Shown: positions 8,318 through 17,622, counted from the first letter of the stretch. The stretch is DNA of 64,000 bases from Roseateles_C aquae (GCF_032337115.1 NZ_JAVXZY010000001.1:186001-250000); one strand, 5' to 3'. Made by a program: numbers and translations. Notes: generated from the letters alone by a model not told the origin.

Positions 8318-9058
8318 TCAGGTGGCCGCCCGGCAGATGGCAGCAAAGTCAGCCGCCTTCAATGCCGCGCCACCAATCAGGCCACCGTCGATATCCGGCT
8401 GCCCAAACAGCGTCTGCGCGTTATCGGGCTTGACGCTGCCGCCGTACAGAATGCGCATCGCATCTGCCTTCTGTGTCGCCGCCTGCAGCTGCTTGCGCAG
8501 CACCGCGTGCACGGCTTGCGCCTGTTCAGGCGTGGCCGTCAGGCCGGTGCCGATGGCCCAGACCGGCTCATAGGCCAGCACGATCTCGCCGATGCAATGC
8601 GTCAGCGTATGGATCACCGCGGCCAGCTGACGCTTGACCACGGCTTCGGTCTGACCGGCCTCGCGTTCAGCCAGCGTCTCGCCAACACAGACGATAGGCG
8701 TCACGCCGTGGGCCAGCGCCGCCTTGGCCTTGTCAGCCACCAACTGATCGCTCTCCTGGTGGTAGGCGCGACGCTCGGAGTGACCAACGATCACATAGCG
8801 GCAGCCGATATCAGCCAGCATCGCCGACGACACCTCACCGGTGTAGGCGCCCTGCTCATGGGCCGAGCAGTCCTGTGCACCAAACGTGATTGCCTGCCCC
8901 GTCAGGGCCAGCGAGGTTTCGGTGATGTAGGGAAAGGGCACGCACACCGCCACATCGGCATTGAACGGCCCGGCTTCCTTCACACCATTGAGCAGACTGG
9001 CATTGGCAGCACGACTGCCATGCATTTTCCAATTGCCCACCACCAATTTCTTGCGCAT
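8318..9058 (-). CDS. tpiA: Triosephosphate isomerase
   Basis: Interconverts dihydroxyacetone phosphate and glyceraldehyde 3-phosphate in glycolysis and gluconeogenesis. Visible catalytic features are the N-terminal VVGNWKMHG with the substrate-binding Asn and Lys, the catalytic His in VIVGHSERRAY, the general base Glu in LAYEPVWAIGTG, and the phosphate loop YGGSVKPDNA. I chose the ATG at 9058 (MRKKLVVGN, 246 residues) because GGAG lies 6 bases upstream; the longer frame begins with a TTG inside that ribosome binding site. Confidence 0.97.
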   Translation of the reverse strand: MRKKLVVGNWKMHGSRAANASLLNGVKEAGPFNADVAVCVPFPYITETSLALTGQAITFGAQDCSAHEQGAYTGEVSSAMLADIGCRYVIVGHSERRAYHQESDQLVADKAKAALAHGVTPIVCVGETLAEREAGQTEAVVKRQLAAVIHTLTHCIGEIVLAYEPVWAIGTGLTATPEQAQAVHAVLRKQLQAATQKADAMRILYGGSVKPDNAQTLFGQPDIDGGLIGGAALKAADFAAICRAAT

Positions 9059-9088
9059 CACTCGCTCCAAAATATCAGCGCCGCGGCC

Positions 9089-10075
9089 TCACCAGACCAG
9101 CACGATCTTGCCGACGTGCTCGCCCGATTCCATCAACGCATGCGCAGCTGCCGCCTCGTGAGCAGGCAGCTGCTTGTAGATCACCGGCGCAATCTGGCGA
9201 TTCACCAGCAAGGGCCAGACCCGCTCACGCAGGTTTTTGGCAATACCGGCCTTGAAGGCCAGCGAACGCGGGCGCAGCGTCGAGCCACTGATCGCCAGCC
9301 TTCGACGCAAGACCTGACCCGCATCGAATTCCGCCTTGACGCCGCCCTGCACGGCAATGATGACCGCCCGGCCATCATCGGCCAGGCACTGCACATTGCG
9401 CGCCACATAGTCGCCAGCGACCATGTCCAGGATGACATCAACGCCGCGCTTGCCCGTAGCAGCCAGCACTTCGGTGACGAAGTCCTGCTCGCGGTAGTTG
9501 ATCGCCACATCGGCACCCAGGCGCAGGCAGGCCGCCGCCTTGTCGGCGCTGCCCACCGTCACCAACACGCGAGCAGCAAAGGCCTTGGCCAACTGGATGG
9601 CCGTCACCCCGATGCCGCTGCTGCCGCCGTGAATCAGGATGCTCTCGCCGGCCGCCAGATGGGCCCGCTCGAACACATTGCTCCAGACGGTGAAGAAGGT
9701 CTCGGGCAGGCTGGCCGCCTCGGCCATGGTCCAGCCCTGCGGCACCGGCAGACATTGCGCCACCGGCGCCACGCACAACTCGGCATAGCCACCGCCGGCC
9801 ACGAGGGCACAGACGGCATCGCCGAGCTTCAGTCCGGCGCCCGCCAGGGCCTCGGCGTCGCCTGCAACGATGCGCCCCGCCACCTCGAGTCCCGGCAGAT
9901 CGCTGGCACCTGGTGGTGGCGGATAGGCGCCTTTGCGCTGCAGCACATCCGGCCGGTTGATGCCATAGGCCTCAACAGCGATCAGACACTCCCCGACGCC
10001 GGCTTGCGGGTCGGGGCGTGTCGTCAGCTGCAGCGCCTCGGGGCCGCCCGGCTGGCTGATGGCGATGGCCTTCAT
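9089..10075 (-). CDS. NAD(P)H quinone oxidoreductase, PIG3 family
   Basis: Zinc-independent medium-chain reductase, 328 residues. The N-terminal GroES-like domain begins MKAIAISQPGGPEALQL and contains GINRPDVLQRKGAYPPPPG, the PIG3-type signature. The nucleotide-binding Rossmann segment is ESILIHGGSSGIGVTAIQLAKA at about residues 143-164. It probably reduces quinones with NADPH; the true substrate is unknown. It lies between pnp and tpiA, an arrangement seen often in the order, and may be co-transcribed with both. Confidence 0.9.
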   Translation of the reverse strand: MKAIAISQPGGPEALQLTTRPDPQAGVGECLIAVEAYGINRPDVLQRKGAYPPPPGASDLPGLEVAGRIVAGDAEALAGAGLKLGDAVCALVAGGGYAELCVAPVAQCLPVPQGWTMAEAASLPETFFTVWSNVFERAHLAAGESILIHGGSSGIGVTAIQLAKAFAARVLVTVGSADKAAACLRLGADVAINYREQDFVTEVLAATGKRGVDVILDMVAGDYVARNVQCLADDGRAVIIAVQGGVKAEFDAGQVLRRRLAISGSTLRPRSLAFKAGIAKNLRERVWPLLVNRQIAPVIYKQLPAHEAAAAHALMESGEHVGKIVLVW

Positions 10076-10099
10076 GGCAATGCCTACGCTTCGCCTTGC

Positions 10100-12253
10100 T
10101 TACTCAGCCGCGCCTTCCGCGGCAGCTGGAGCCGCCACGGGGGCCGCAGCGGGAGCTGCATCGCGGTCGATCAGCGCCTTCATCGACAGCTTGATGCGAC
10201 CCTTTTCGTCGGTCTCCAGCACCTTGACCTTGACCACTTGGCCTTCCTTCAGGAAGTCGGTGACCTTTTCGACGCGCTGGTGCGCGATCTGGCTGATGTG
10301 CAGCAGACCGTCCTTGCCCGGCAGCAGATTGACCAGGGCGCCGAAGTCCAGAATCTTGGTGATCGGGCCTTCGTAGACCTTGCCGATCTCGACTTCAGCG
10401 GTGATCTCTTCGATGCGCTTCTTGGCGTGTGCGGCCTTGTCGGCATCGGTCGAGGCGATGGTGATGGTGCCGTCTTCGCCGATATCGATGGTGGTGCCGG
10501 TTTCTTCGGTCAGCGCACGGATGGTGGCACCGCCCTTGCCGATCACGTCACGGATCTTCTCGGGGTTGATCTTCATCGTGTACAGACGCGGCGCGAATTC
10601 GGACACCTCGGCAGAGGCGCCGGCCACGGCTTCGACCATCTTGGACAGGATGTGCAGACGGGCTTCCTTGGCCTGAGCCAGCGCGACCTGCATGATCTCC
10701 TTGGTGATGCCCTGGATCTTGATGTCCATCTGCAGAGCGGTCACGCCGGTGGTCGTGCCGGCCACCTTGAAGTCCATATCGCCGAGGTGATCTTCGTCAC
10801 CCAGGATGTCGGTCAGCACGGCGAAGCGGTTGCCGTCCTTGATCAGGCCCATGGCGATACCGGCCACATGCGCCTTCAGCGGCACACCGGCGTCCAGCAT
10901 CGACAGGCAGCCGCCGCAGACCGAAGCCATCGACGAGGAGCCGTTGGACTCGGTGATTTCCGACACGACGCGGATCGAGTACGGGAAGTCTTCCTTGCTC
11001 GGCAGCACGGCCACCAGGGCGCGCTTGGCCAGACGGCCGTGGCCGATTTCGCGGCGCTTCGGGCTGCCCACGCGACCGGTTTCGCCGGTGGCGAACGGGG
11101 GCATGTTGTAGTGCAGCATGAAGCTTTCGCTGTACTCGCCGGCCAGCGCATCGATGGTCTGCGCATCGCGGTCGGTGCCGAGGGTGGCAGCCACCAGGGC
11201 CTGCGTTTCACCACGGGTGAACAGCGAGGAGCCGTGGGCGCGCGGCAGCACGCCGGCACGGATTTCGATCGGGCGCACGGTGCGGGTGTCGCGACCGTCG
11301 ATACGCGGCTCGCCGGCCAGGATCTGGCTGCGCACGATGCGCGCTTCGATCTCGAACAGCAGGCCGTCGACTTCGACGCCGTCGAACTCCACGCCTTCTG
11401 CGGTCAACGCCGCCTTCACATCGCCATAGGCCTTGCGGCAGGCTTCGGTGCGGGCTTGCTTGGAGCGGATCTGATAGGCGGCGCGCAGTGCTTCTTCAGC
11501 AAGGGCGGTGACCTTGGCGATGAAGGGCTCGTTCTTGGCCGGAGCAACCCAGTCCCAGGCCGGCTTGCCGGCGTCACGGACCAGTTCGTGGATCGCGTTG
11601 ATCGCGACCTTGCCTTGCTCGTGACCGAAGACCACGCCGCCCAGCATGATGTCTTCGCTCAGCTGGTCAGCCTCGGATTCGACCATCAGCACGGCCGCTT
11701 CGGTACCGGCAACCACCAGGTCCAGCTTGGAATCGGCCAGCTGGGTCTTGCCCGGGTTCAGCACGTATTCGCCGTTGATGTAGCCGACGCGCGCGGCACC
11801 AATCGGGCCGGCGAAGGGAATGCCAGAGATGGCGAGTGCAGCGCTCGAAGCGATCAGCGCAGCGATGTCGGCCTGCACTTCAGGGTTCAGCGACAGCACG
11901 TGCACAACGACCTGGACTTCATTGAAGAAGCCTTCCGGGAACAGCGGGCGGATCGGGCGGTCGATCAGGCGGCTGGTCAGGGTCTCGAGTTCGCTCGGAC
12001 GGCCTTCACGCTTGAAGAAGCTGCCGGGGATCTTGCCGGCGGCGTAGGTCTTCTCGATGTAATCGACGGTCAGGGGGAAGAAATCCTGGCCGGCCTTGGG
12101 CGCGCTCTTGGCCACAACGGTGGCGAGCACGACGGTGTCATCGATGTTGACGACGACGGCGCCGGTCGATTGACGGGCGATTTCGCCAGTTTCCAGCGTG
12201 ACCGTGTGTTGACCCCATTGAAAGGTCTTGGTGACTTTGTTGAACATGCTCAT
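10100..12253 (-). CDS. pnp: Polyribonucleotide nucleotidyltransferase (PNPase)
   Basis: Phosphorolytic 3'-5' exoribonuclease and degradosome component, 717 residues. There are two RNase PH-like halves; the second contains the FATGETGRVGSPKRREIGHG segment. A KH domain follows at about 555-615 (KIRDVIGKGGATIRALTEETG is its GxxG core), then an S1 domain at about 620-690 and an Ala/Pro-rich tail. The start MSMFNKVTKTF is preceded by AGAGGAAAAGAAC. The gene follows rpsO, and the spacer holds a long hairpin that suggests RNase III-dependent autoregulation. Confidence 0.97.
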   Translation of the reverse strand: MSMFNKVTKTFQWGQHTVTLETGEIARQSTGAVVVNIDDTVVLATVVAKSAPKAGQDFFPLTVDYIEKTYAAGKIPGSFFKREGRPSELETLTSRLIDRPIRPLFPEGFFNEVQVVVHVLSLNPEVQADIAALIASSAALAISGIPFAGPIGAARVGYINGEYVLNPGKTQLADSKLDLVVAGTEAAVLMVESEADQLSEDIMLGGVVFGHEQGKVAINAIHELVRDAGKPAWDWVAPAKNEPFIAKVTALAEEALRAAYQIRSKQARTEACRKAYGDVKAALTAEGVEFDGVEVDGLLFEIEARIVRSQILAGEPRIDGRDTRTVRPIEIRAGVLPRAHGSSLFTRGETQALVAATLGTDRDAQTIDALAGEYSESFMLHYNMPPFATGETGRVGSPKRREIGHGRLAKRALVAVLPSKEDFPYSIRVVSEITESNGSSSMASVCGGCLSMLDAGVPLKAHVAGIAMGLIKDGNRFAVLTDILGDEDHLGDMDFKVAGTTTGVTALQMDIKIQGITKEIMQVALAQAKEARLHILSKMVEAVAGASAEVSEFAPRLYTMKINPEKIRDVIGKGGATIRALTEETGTTIDIGEDGTITIASTDADKAAHAKKRIEEITAEVEIGKVYEGPITKILDFGALVNLLPGKDGLLHISQIAHQRVEKVTDFLKEGQVVKVKVLETDEKGRIKLSMKALIDRDAAPAAAPVAAPAAAEGAAE

Positions 12254-12329
12254 GTTCTTTTCCTCTCTCTAGTCAAACCGCTTGCGGTGCAGTTCATGAC
12301 CGGGCGTGAGGCTGGGTTTGGCGAGATGC

Positions 12330-12378
12330 CATTCCAGCGTGCTTCGCTGCAGTCCTTGCTGCAAAGCACGCTGGAATG
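12330..12378 (-). promoter_or_regulatory. Long hairpin in the pnp leader, candidate RNase III site
   Basis: A perfect 15-base inverted repeat (12330-12344 with 12364-12378) is extended by an inner 5-base repeat TGCAG/CTGCA, giving about 20 pairs with one 3-base bulge and a short loop. It lies 77-125 bases upstream of the pnp start, between rpsO and pnp. In E. coli the pnp leader contains an RNase III-cleaved stem-loop at a comparable place that allows PNPase to repress its own synthesis. No T-run follows, so it is not a terminator. The parallel is inferred. Confidence 0.65.
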
Positions 12379-12440
12379 ACACATCCACACCACGTCAGCT
12401 CAACGCCGAAACATACGACGACAAAACTCTACATAGACAA

Positions 12441-12477
12441 AGAGCCTGCACTGGCTTTTGAGTTCCAGTCAGGCTCT
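12441..12477 (-). terminator. Hairpin downstream of rpsO
   Basis: Minus-strand arms AGAGCCTGACTGG and CCAGTGCAGGCTCT pair with one bulged base around a 10-base loop and are followed by TTTGTC. It may be a partial terminator of the rpsO transcript, allowing some readthrough into pnp as in enterobacteria. The short T-run makes it weak. Confidence 0.55.
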
Positions 12478-12575
12478 TGCCTCACGGCGCCAGCGACGGC
12501 CGGACATGGCACCCACCCCGAACGGAGCAGGCGCAGCCCGGCCATGCGGCAACGCCGTGTTTTCTCATGCGCTGA

Positions 12576-12845
12576 TTACTTGCGCAGACCCAGCTTCTGG
12601 ATCAGGGCGGTGTAACGCGAAGCGTCCTTGGACTTCAGATAGGCCAGCAGGCTCTTGCGCTGATTGACCATCTTCAGCAGACCGCGACGGCCGTGGTGGT
12701 CCTTGGCGTGCAGCTTGAAGTGGGGGGTCAGCTCATTGATACGAGCGGTCAGCAGTGCAACTTGCACTTCCGGCGAACCGGTGTCGTTGGCGCTGCGCGC
12801 GTTGGACTTGACGATTTCTGCTTTATTGAGATCGGCGACTGCCAT
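12576..12845 (-). CDS. rpsO: 30S ribosomal protein S15
   Basis: Primary 16S rRNA-binding protein of the small subunit platform, 89 residues. The sequence MAVADLNKAEIVKSNARSAN starts the protein, followed by the family motif TGSPEVQVALLTARINELT and HHGRRGLLKMVNQRKSLLAYL. I chose the ATG at 12845 because it gives the standard length; an upstream in-frame ATG at 12887 adds 14 unrelated residues. It is first in the rpsO-pnp unit. Confidence 0.97.
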   Translation of the reverse strand: MAVADLNKAEIVKSNARSANDTGSPEVQVALLTARINELTPHFKLHAKDHHGRRGLLKMVNQRKSLLAYLKSKDASRYTALIQKLGLRK

Positions 12846-13393
12846 GATGCGTTCCTGAATATCGGATTCCGCCGGGCAGCGCATCATGATCTCGATGCGG
12901 GCGCTCGAACGGTTTCCAGAGGTTTTAATGACTTGCGGTCACAGGTGAAACCGACCCGTGCCGTGCTGAGTTTCATTTCGCTCAACGCACCCGCCCTTGT
13001 TGCCTCTTTCAAGACGCCAAAGGCCGGCCCGTCGCGCAAAACCTGCGGATTATAGAGCAAATCACGCCGCGCGCTCAGGTGCGACCATGACAGCCCCATC
13101 CAGCCAGCCCGACTCCAGCATGAGGCAAGCCCGCCAGACTCCAGCCCCCATTCATCCCTCGGCAGTGCCAATCGAAGGCGATGTCGACGCAGACCAAGCT
13201 GAGGCAAATAGCGTCATTTGCCCGGCATTCAAGGGCCAAACGCGGGCAAACAAGCGACAAAGACAATCTTTCTGCGATTCAGCAAAACCCATCAATCGGG
13301 CCTCTTGAAAGCAGCCTGGGCTGATCCAAATTGGCAGTCAAGGGACGCTGCTCCCGACACCTTGAAACGCAGCACCAACCGCTTGGAGGCCTT
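12846..13393. promoter_or_regulatory. Divergent intergenic region rpsO / hsp20
   Basis: This 548-base gap contains no convincing gene. On the minus strand TATAAT at 13049-13054 is a good -10 box for rpsO and would give a leader of about 200 bases; no clear -35 is seen. On the plus strand CTTGAAA at 13304-13310, followed 14 bases later by TCCAAATT, loosely resembles a heat-shock sigma-32 promoter for the small heat-shock gene. Short open frames here lack ribosome sites and family features. Confidence 0.45.
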
Positions 13394-13834
13394 ATGTTTT
13401 TCGTTCCCGTCGCTCGCCACGCCAATGAATTCTCCCGCAGCCTGGAGCGCCTGTTCGACGATGGACTGGCCGGGCTGAACGCCGAGCCGCGCGAAGCCGC
13501 CATCGCCCTGCGCAGCCCGGCGCTGGATGTCAGCGAAACCGACCAGCTCTACACCGTGCGCCTGGAAATGCCTGGCGTGCCCAAGGACGCGGTCAAGATC
13601 ACCATCGATGGCCGGCGCGTCAACGTCGAGGCCGAGCAGCGCCGTGACGAGGAGAAGAAGGACGGCGAGCGTGTGCTCTACCGCGAACGCAGCGTCTCGC
13701 GCTTCTCGCGCAGCTTTGCCCTGCCCGAGGAAATCAACCAGTCCGACTCCAGCGCCAAGATGGACCACGGCGTGCTGACCCTGACCCTGGCCAAGCGCCT
13801 GGCCAAGGGCGCGACACAGCTGGCCGTCAACTGA
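13394..13834 (+). CDS. Small heat-shock protein, Hsp20 / alpha-crystallin family
   Basis: ATP-independent holdase chaperone, 146 residues, cytoplasmic. The alpha-crystallin domain runs from about residue 42 (PALDVSETDQLYTVRLEMPG) to the C-terminal strand DHGVLTLTLAKR. The N-terminal arm MFFVPVARHANEFSRSLERLF is typical of the class. I chose the ATG at 13394, preceded by GGAGG 5 bases upstream. The protein lacks the C-terminal I-x-I tail of many members and ends TQLAVN, so oligomer assembly may differ. Confidence 0.9.
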   Translation: MFFVPVARHANEFSRSLERLFDDGLAGLNAEPREAAIALRSPALDVSETDQLYTVRLEMPGVPKDAVKITIDGRRVNVEAEQRRDEEKKDGERVLYRERSVSRFSRSFALPEEINQSDSSAKMDHGVLTLTLAKRLAKGATQLAVN

Positions 13835-13876
13835 AAGCAAGCCGGCTGATCAACGCCAGGCGGATCTGAGAGCGCT

Positions 13877-14908
13877 TCAAGCGCTGGCCAGATCCCAGCG
13901 CGGCCGCACCTCGAAGCTGCCGCCGCGCTGCAACTGGCCGAGGCCGCGCTGCAAGCGCATCGCGGCCGCCATGGCGATCATGGCGCCGTTGTCGGTGCAC
14001 AGGCTCAACTCCGGGTAGTGCACGCGGATGCCACGCTTGGCGCAAGCGGCGTTGAGTTGCTCGCGCAAGCTTCGGTTCGCGCCCACGCCGCCGGCCACGA
14101 CCAGGCGCTTCAGCCCGGTCTGCTTCAAGGCCAACAGCGACTTCTTGACCAGCACCTCGACGATGGCCGCCTGCGTGGCCGCGGCAAGATCGGCGCGCTG
14201 TTGATCGCTCGGTGATTCGCCGAGCCGCTTCACCTGGGTCAGCACGGCCGTCTTCAGCCCGGCAAAACTGAAGTCCGGCTTGCCGCTGTGCAGCAGCGGA
14301 CGAGGCAGCTCGAAGGCCGCAGCATTGCCCTGCAGGGCCAGCTGCGCCAGATGAGGCCCACCGGGATAAGGGAGGCCGAGCAGCTTGGCGCTCTTGTCAA
14401 AGGCCTCACCGGCCGCATCGTCGATGGTCTCGCCCAGGATTTCGTAGCTGCCCACCTCATCCACGCGCATCAGCTGCGTGTGCCCGCCCGAGACGAGCAG
14501 CGCGACGAAGGGAAACTCCGGCGCATCGGCAGAGAGAAAGGGCGACAAGAGATGCCCTTCCAGGTGATGCACCGCCAGCGTGGGCTTGCCCAGCGCCGCA
14601 GCCAAAGCCACCGCCACTCCGGCACCCACCAGCAGCGCGCCGGCAAGACCTGGCCCCTGCGTATAGGCGATCACGTCGACATCGGCCAGGCTCAGCGAGG
14701 CATCGCGCAGCACCTCGCGCGTCAGCGGCAGCACGCGGCGGATATGGTCGCGCGAGGCCAACTCGGGCACCACGCCACCATAGGCCTGATGCATGGCGAT
14801 CTGGCTGTGCAGCGCCTGCGCCAGCAGGCGCGGTGTGCCCGCAGCCGGCACCTCGATCAGCGCAACACCGGTCTCGTCGCAGGAGGACTCGAAACCCAGG
14901 ACCTTCAC
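13877..14908 (-). CDS. tsaD: tRNA N6-adenosine threonylcarbamoyltransferase TsaD
   Basis: Catalytic subunit for the t6A modification at position 37 of ANN-decoding tRNAs, 343 residues. The ASKHA fold begins MKVLGFESSCDETGVAL. The metal-binding HxxxH is seen in AVHHLEGHLLSPF near residue 112, the nucleotide loop in VSGGHTQLMRV, and the conserved VVAGGVGANRSLR near residue 270. Its start overlaps the fdx stop by 4 bases (ATGA), so it is coupled to the tail of the isc operon. Confidence 0.96.
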   Translation of the reverse strand: MKVLGFESSCDETGVALIEVPAAGTPRLLAQALHSQIAMHQAYGGVVPELASRDHIRRVLPLTREVLRDASLSLADVDVIAYTQGPGLAGALLVGAGVAVALAAALGKPTLAVHHLEGHLLSPFLSADAPEFPFVALLVSGGHTQLMRVDEVGSYEILGETIDDAAGEAFDKSAKLLGLPYPGGPHLAQLALQGNAAAFELPRPLLHSGKPDFSFAGLKTAVLTQVKRLGESPSDQQRADLAAATQAAIVEVLVKKSLLALKQTGLKRLVVAGGVGANRSLREQLNAACAKRGIRVHYPELSLCTDNGAMIAMAAAMRLQRGLGQLQRGGSFEVRPRWDLASA

Positions 14909-15240
14909 TTTTCGCGCGCGTGATTGATCGAGTACTTGGGAATCTCGACCGTCAAATTCTGATTGGCGACGATGGCCTGGCAGGACAGGCGGGAGTTCGG
15001 CTCCAAGCCCCAGGCGCGGTCCAGCATGTCTTCCTCGCCCTCCTCCATCTCGGACAAGGAAGCAAAGCCCTCGCGCACGATCACATGGCAGGTGGTGCAG
15101 GCACAGACCTGATCACAGGCGTGTTCGATGGCAATGTCGTTGTCCAGCAGCGCCTCGCAAATCGAGGTGCCTGAGGGCACATTGACCTCGGCACCGGCCG
15201 GGCAGTATTCGGAATGGGGCAGGATCTTGATGATGGGCAT
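14905..15240 (-). CDS. fdx: ISC-type 2Fe-2S ferredoxin
   Basis: Electron donor for iron-sulfur cluster assembly on IscU, 111 residues. The adrenodoxin-type ligands are C42, C48, C51 (HACDQVCACTTCHV) and a fourth Cys in NSRLSCQAIV. The acidic segment EMEEGEEDMLDRAWGL is characteristic of ISC ferredoxins. It follows hscA by 2 bases and overlaps tsaD. No iscX gene is seen after it; tsaD occupies that place. Confidence 0.96.
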   Translation of the reverse strand: MPIIKILPHSEYCPAGAEVNVPSGTSICEALLDNDIAIEHACDQVCACTTCHVIVREGFASLSEMEEGEEDMLDRAWGLEPNSRLSCQAIVANQNLTVEIPKYSINHAREK

Positions 15241-15242
15241 GA

Positions 15243-17099
15243 TTACATCTGCTCGATATTGCGGCCGGCCAGCGCCTGGTGGATGCCTCGGTTCATACGT
15301 GCCGCGGCAAATGCCTCGGTGCCCTTGGCCAGCGCTTCGACGCCGGCGGTGATGACCGCAGCGTCGGCGCCTCCGGCCACCTCGGCCAGGCGCTGCAGCA
15401 TGGCCTCGATCTCTGCACGCTCCTCGCTGCTGAGCAGATCGCCATCAGCCTGCAGTGCCGACAGCGTTGCCAGGCGCATCCGCTCCGCTTCGACCAGTGC
15501 TTCGCGCAGCGTGCGCGCCTGCATATCGATCTCGGCGCTGGCGAAGCCGTCCTTCAGCATGGCGGCGATCTGATCTTCACTGAGCCCGTAGCTGGGCTTG
15601 ACCTGCACGGCGGCCTCGACACCGGAGCCCAACTCACGCGCCGAGACGCTCAGCAGACCATCGGCATCAACCTGGAAGCTGACGCGGATGCGCGCTGCGC
15701 CCGCCACCATCGGCGGGATGCCACGCAGCTCAAAGCGCGCCAGCGAACGGCATTCGCTGACCAGCTCGCGTTCGCCTTGCAGCACGTGAATGGCCATGGC
15801 GGTCTGGCCATCCTTGAAGGTGGTGAAGTCCTGCGCCTTGGCGATCGGGATGGTGGCATTGCGCTCGATCACGCGCTCCACCAGTCCGCCCATGGTCTCA
15901 AGACCCAGCGACAGCGGGATCACATCCAGCAGCAGGATTTCGCCATCGGCCGCATTGCCAGCCAGCTGATTGGCCTGGATGGCCGCGCCCAGCGCGACCA
16001 CCTCGTCGGGGTTCAGATTGGTCAACACCTCGCGGCCGAACAGCGCGCTGACGGCGCTGCGCACGCAGGGCATGCGGGTCGAGCCACCGACCATCACCGT
16101 GCCCCGCACCTCGTCGGCCTTGACCTTGGCATCGCGCAGCACGCGGCGCACCGAGGCCAGCGTCTTGTCGACCAGCGGCTTGGCCAGCGCCTCGAAATGC
16201 TCACGGCTGACGATGACGCTCAGCTCACCCGCATCCAGCCGCGCATGAAGGGTAGCCGCATCGGCGGCGGAGAGCGCCTCCTTGGCCTGCCGCGCTGCCA
16301 CCAGCACCGCGCGTTTGTCGTGGGCGCTGCTGAGCGCTAAGCCGGCCTGAGCCAAGGCCCAGTCGGCCAGCGCGCGGTCGAAATCGTCACCGCCCAGCGC
16401 GGCGTCGCCGCCGGTGGCCACGACCTCGAACACACCGCGTGTCAAGCGCAAGAGCGAGATATCAAAAGTGCCGCCGCCCAGGTCGTAGACGGCGTAAAGC
16501 CCTTCGCTGGCGTTGTCCAGCCCATAGGCAATGGCCGCAGCGGTCGGCTCATTGATCAGCCGCAGCACGTTCAGGCCGGCGAGCTGGGCAGCATCCTTGG
16601 TGGCCTGGCGTTGGGCGTCGTCGAAATAGGCTGGCACCGTGATGACGGCGCCAAACAGATCGTCGGCAAAGCTGTCCTCCGCCCGGTAGCGCAGCGTGGC
16701 CAGGATCTCGGCCGAAATCTCGACCGGTGACTTGACGCCCTCGCGCGTGGCCAAGCTGAGCATGCCGGGCGTGTCTTCAAAGCGGTAGGGCAGCTTCTCG
16801 CGATTGGCCACATCGGCCAGCGAGCGGCCCATGAAACGCTTGACCGAGACGATGGTGTTTTCAGGATCTTCGGCCTGCGCGGCAAAGGCCTCGGCCCCGA
16901 TCTGTCGCCGGCCATCGCCCAGATAGCGCACGGCCGAGGGCAGGATCACCTGCCCCTGCTCATCGGGCAGGCATTCGGCCACGCCATGGCGCACCGAGGC
17001 CACCAGCGAATGCGTGGTGCCCAGGTCGATGCCCACGGCAATGCGCCGTTCATGGGGATTCGGCGAAGCGCCGGGTTCGGAAATCTGCAGCAATGCCAT
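15243..17099 (-). CDS. hscA: Fe-S assembly chaperone HscA (Hsp70 class)
   Basis: Specialised DnaK-type ATPase, 618 residues, which with HscB helps release clusters from IscU. The nucleotide domain opens GIDLGTTHSLVASVRHG, with YDLGGGTFDISLLRL near residue 205 and VMVGGSTRMPCVR near 330. The substrate domain follows from about residue 385. I chose MALLQISEP at 17099, which leaves a 4-base gap after hscB; the longest frame would overlap hscB by 20 bases. Length matches the family. Confidence 0.96.
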   Translation of the reverse strand: MALLQISEPGASPNPHERRIAVGIDLGTTHSLVASVRHGVAECLPDEQGQVILPSAVRYLGDGRRQIGAEAFAAQAEDPENTIVSVKRFMGRSLADVANREKLPYRFEDTPGMLSLATREGVKSPVEISAEILATLRYRAEDSFADDLFGAVITVPAYFDDAQRQATKDAAQLAGLNVLRLINEPTAAAIAYGLDNASEGLYAVYDLGGGTFDISLLRLTRGVFEVVATGGDAALGGDDFDRALADWALAQAGLALSSAHDKRAVLVAARQAKEALSAADAATLHARLDAGELSVIVSREHFEALAKPLVDKTLASVRRVLRDAKVKADEVRGTVMVGGSTRMPCVRSAVSALFGREVLTNLNPDEVVALGAAIQANQLAGNAADGEILLLDVIPLSLGLETMGGLVERVIERNATIPIAKAQDFTTFKDGQTAMAIHVLQGERELVSECRSLARFELRGIPPMVAGAARIRVSFQVDADGLLSVSARELGSGVEAAVQVKPSYGLSEDQIAAMLKDGFASAEIDMQARTLREALVEAERMRLATLSALQADGDLLSSEERAEIEAMLQRLAEVAGGADAAVITAGVEALAKGTEAFAAARMNRGIHQALAGRNIEQM

Positions 17100-17103
17100 G
17101 TTC

Positions 17104-17622
17104 TTATTGTCCCAGTGCTTCAAGCCGGCGATCGAGATCGGCGCGAAAGCGCGTCACAAACATCAGCGCCCTGACCTGCTCGGCCGCGGCCAACGCATCA
17201 CCTTGTTCATCCAGCAATCTGGCCGCTTCGGCGAGCAGGCTCAGTTCACGCGCCGCCACCTGATCGTCGATGGCCTGCACCTCGTCGGCACCTTCGGCCT
17301 CATCCAGCGCCTCGCGCCAGGCCATCTGCTCCATCAGAAAGCTGGCCGGCATTCGCGTGTTCTCGTTGGCATGCAGGGGCGCACCGCGCAGTTCGCAGAG
17401 GTAGGCCGCGCGCCGGAGCGGGTCGCGCAGACGCTGGTGCGCCTCATTCACACGCAAGGCCCATTGCATCGCCAGGCGCTGCGCCGCGGCGCCCTCGGCG
17501 GCGAACTTGTCGGGATGGACTTTGGCCGCCAAGGCTTTCCAGCGCGACTCGATCTCGGCGCGGTCCTGGGCCTGGCGCTGCGGCAGGCCAAAGAGGCTGA
17601 AGTCATCATCGGCGAGGTTCAT
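17104..17622 (-). CDS. hscB: Fe-S assembly co-chaperone HscB
   Basis: J-domain protein, 172 residues, that delivers IscU to HscA. The J-domain is N-terminal (DDDFSLFGLPQ) with the HPD motif in AKVHPDKFAAEG at about residue 33; the C-terminal helical domain binds IscU. I chose MNLADDDFSLF at 17622; the longer frame from 17733 would overlap iscA and adds 37 unrelated residues. It lies between iscA and hscA in the usual order. Confidence 0.95.
   Translation of the reverse strand: MNLADDDFSLFGLPQRQAQDRAEIESRWKALAAKVHPDKFAAEGAAAQRLAMQWALRVNEAHQRLRDPLRRAAYLCELRGAPLHANENTRMPASFLMEQMAWREALDEAEGADEVQAIDDQVAARELSLLAEAARLLDEQGDALAAAEQVRALMFVTRFRADLDRRLEALGQ

Noticed and set aside
8300..12379. A 1359-codon open frame on the plus strand
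   Set aside because: It is antisense to tpiA, the quinone oxidoreductase and pnp, all certain genes. Its translation is Arg/Gly/His-rich shadow sequence of GC-rich DNA with no domain.
12846..13393. Several 60-120 codon frames between rpsO and hsp20
   Set aside because: They overlap each other on both strands, lack ribosome sites, and show no family features.
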